Of a stretch of 64,000 bases of DNA, positions 63,618 through 64,000 are shown one piece after another. A program made the translations under genes and the position numbers. The notes under the pieces were generated by a model that saw only the letters and a list, made by a program, of their open reading frames with translations, was not told where the DNA came from and did no database searches. The stretch is from Holtermannia corniformis (taxonomy: Eukaryota > Basidiomycota > Tremellomycetes > Holtermanniales). Location of the stretch: contig BCIJ01000017.1 of assembly GCA_001599935.1 (NCBI GenBank), forward strand, positions 257,847-321,846, in the 5' to 3' direction. Numbering within the stretch: the first letter of the stretch is position 1; each line of letters begins with the position of its first letter.

Positions 63618-64000
63618 ATGGCCGACAGTAAGTGTCGACTGCGGTGCGGATGATCCCGGTGCAGTGTTGACGCGCTCCGCGTTTTCAGTCAGTTCTGCCG
63701 CCGAGTCGGCATCACTGTCGGCGTCGGGTATCGAGTCTTCAGCTATCGCTTCATCCATTGGCGTGTCCTCCTCGGCATCCCTTTCATCCTCTATTGCCAT
63801 TTCTTCATCCGCATCGGCGTCGCTCTCGTCGTCTGATGTCATCTCATCCTCCCTCTCGGCCTCGGCGTCTCTCTCGTCCTCGGCGTCGTTGTCCGAGTCT
63901 GCATCCAGCAGTGCCGCTGCATCGAGTTCATCGAGCTTGATCCCGTCGAGCTCGGCCGAGCCTTCTAGCTCGTCGGTCGTTCCCTCATCGACGGCCGCGC
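63618..64000 (+). CDS. Start of a Ser/Ala-rich protein, cut by the window edge
   Basis: ATGGCCGACA (63618-63627) is followed by a well-formed 61-nt intron (63628-63688: GTAAGT donor, GTTGACG branch, TTTTCAG acceptor) and an open frame to the window end. The visible peptide is almost entirely Ser, Ala, Leu and Ile with few charges, like a mannoprotein-type or low-complexity region. The opposite strand is also open and would encode an Asp/Glu-rich tract, so the strand is not certain. The correct intron directly after the ATG favours the plus strand. Confidence 0.45.

Overview
This 64 kb window is nuclear DNA of an intron-rich fungus, most likely a basidiomycete yeast or plant-associated fungus of the Pucciniomycotina (inference). 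Nearly every gene is split by very short introns, typically 41-60 nt, with GT donors, a CTNAC-like branch point and a close AG acceptor. Genes are compact and both strands are used about equally. The protein set is typical of a fungus. The strongest lineage hint is a polyol dehydrogenase resembling rust D-arabinitol dehydrogenase. I resolved most exon chains by hand, checking that the summed exon lengths are divisible by three.

Layout. 0-12 kb: the 5' end of a probable URB1-type ribosome-biogenesis gene (-), a 1731-aa arrestin-fold protein (+), an unrecognised 624-aa protein (-), and a glycogen-targeting subunit of protein phosphatase 1 (-). 12-20.7 kb: an accessory island with four genes of two unrecognised families (type I and type II). 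They form two divergent pairs in opposite order, followed by a decayed copy of the 3' end of CMS1. 20.7-34 kb: CMS1 (-), a GH9 glucanase with a membrane anchor (+), a kinase-like protein lacking catalytic residues (+), a probable F-box protein (-), an MFSD10-like transporter (-), cystathionine gamma-synthase (+) and a bHLH factor (-). 34-45 kb: a small membrane protein (-), sterol C-24(28) reductase ERG4 (+), a candidate 40-aa gene (-), an IVY1-like I-BAR protein (+), a TMEM184/OSTalpha-type membrane protein (+) and the SPB4 helicase (-). 45-58 kb: an intron-containing tRNA-Phe(GAA), the SF3b subunit RSE1 (-), the RES-complex protein IST3 (+), a 107-aa unknown (-), a mitochondrial carrier (+), methylcrotonoyl-CoA carboxylase beta (+) and NADP-glutamate dehydrogenase (-). 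58-64 kb: a 3 kb gene-free stretch holding a 71-bp hAT-like miniature element, the polyol dehydrogenase (+) with a ~290-nt 5'UTR intron, and the start of a Ser/Ala-rich protein (+) at the edge.

Functional themes: ribosome biogenesis (URB1, CMS1, SPB4), splicing (RSE1 and IST3 sharing one divergent promoter), amino-acid metabolism (STR2, MCC2, GDH1) and membranes or sterols (ERG4, TMEM184, IVY1, MFS).

Most novel observation: the 13.7-19.6 kb island. Each family has two members with identical internal exon lengths, the two divergent pairs are in mirror-image order, and both type II copies carry the same unresolved reading-frame step before their last exon.
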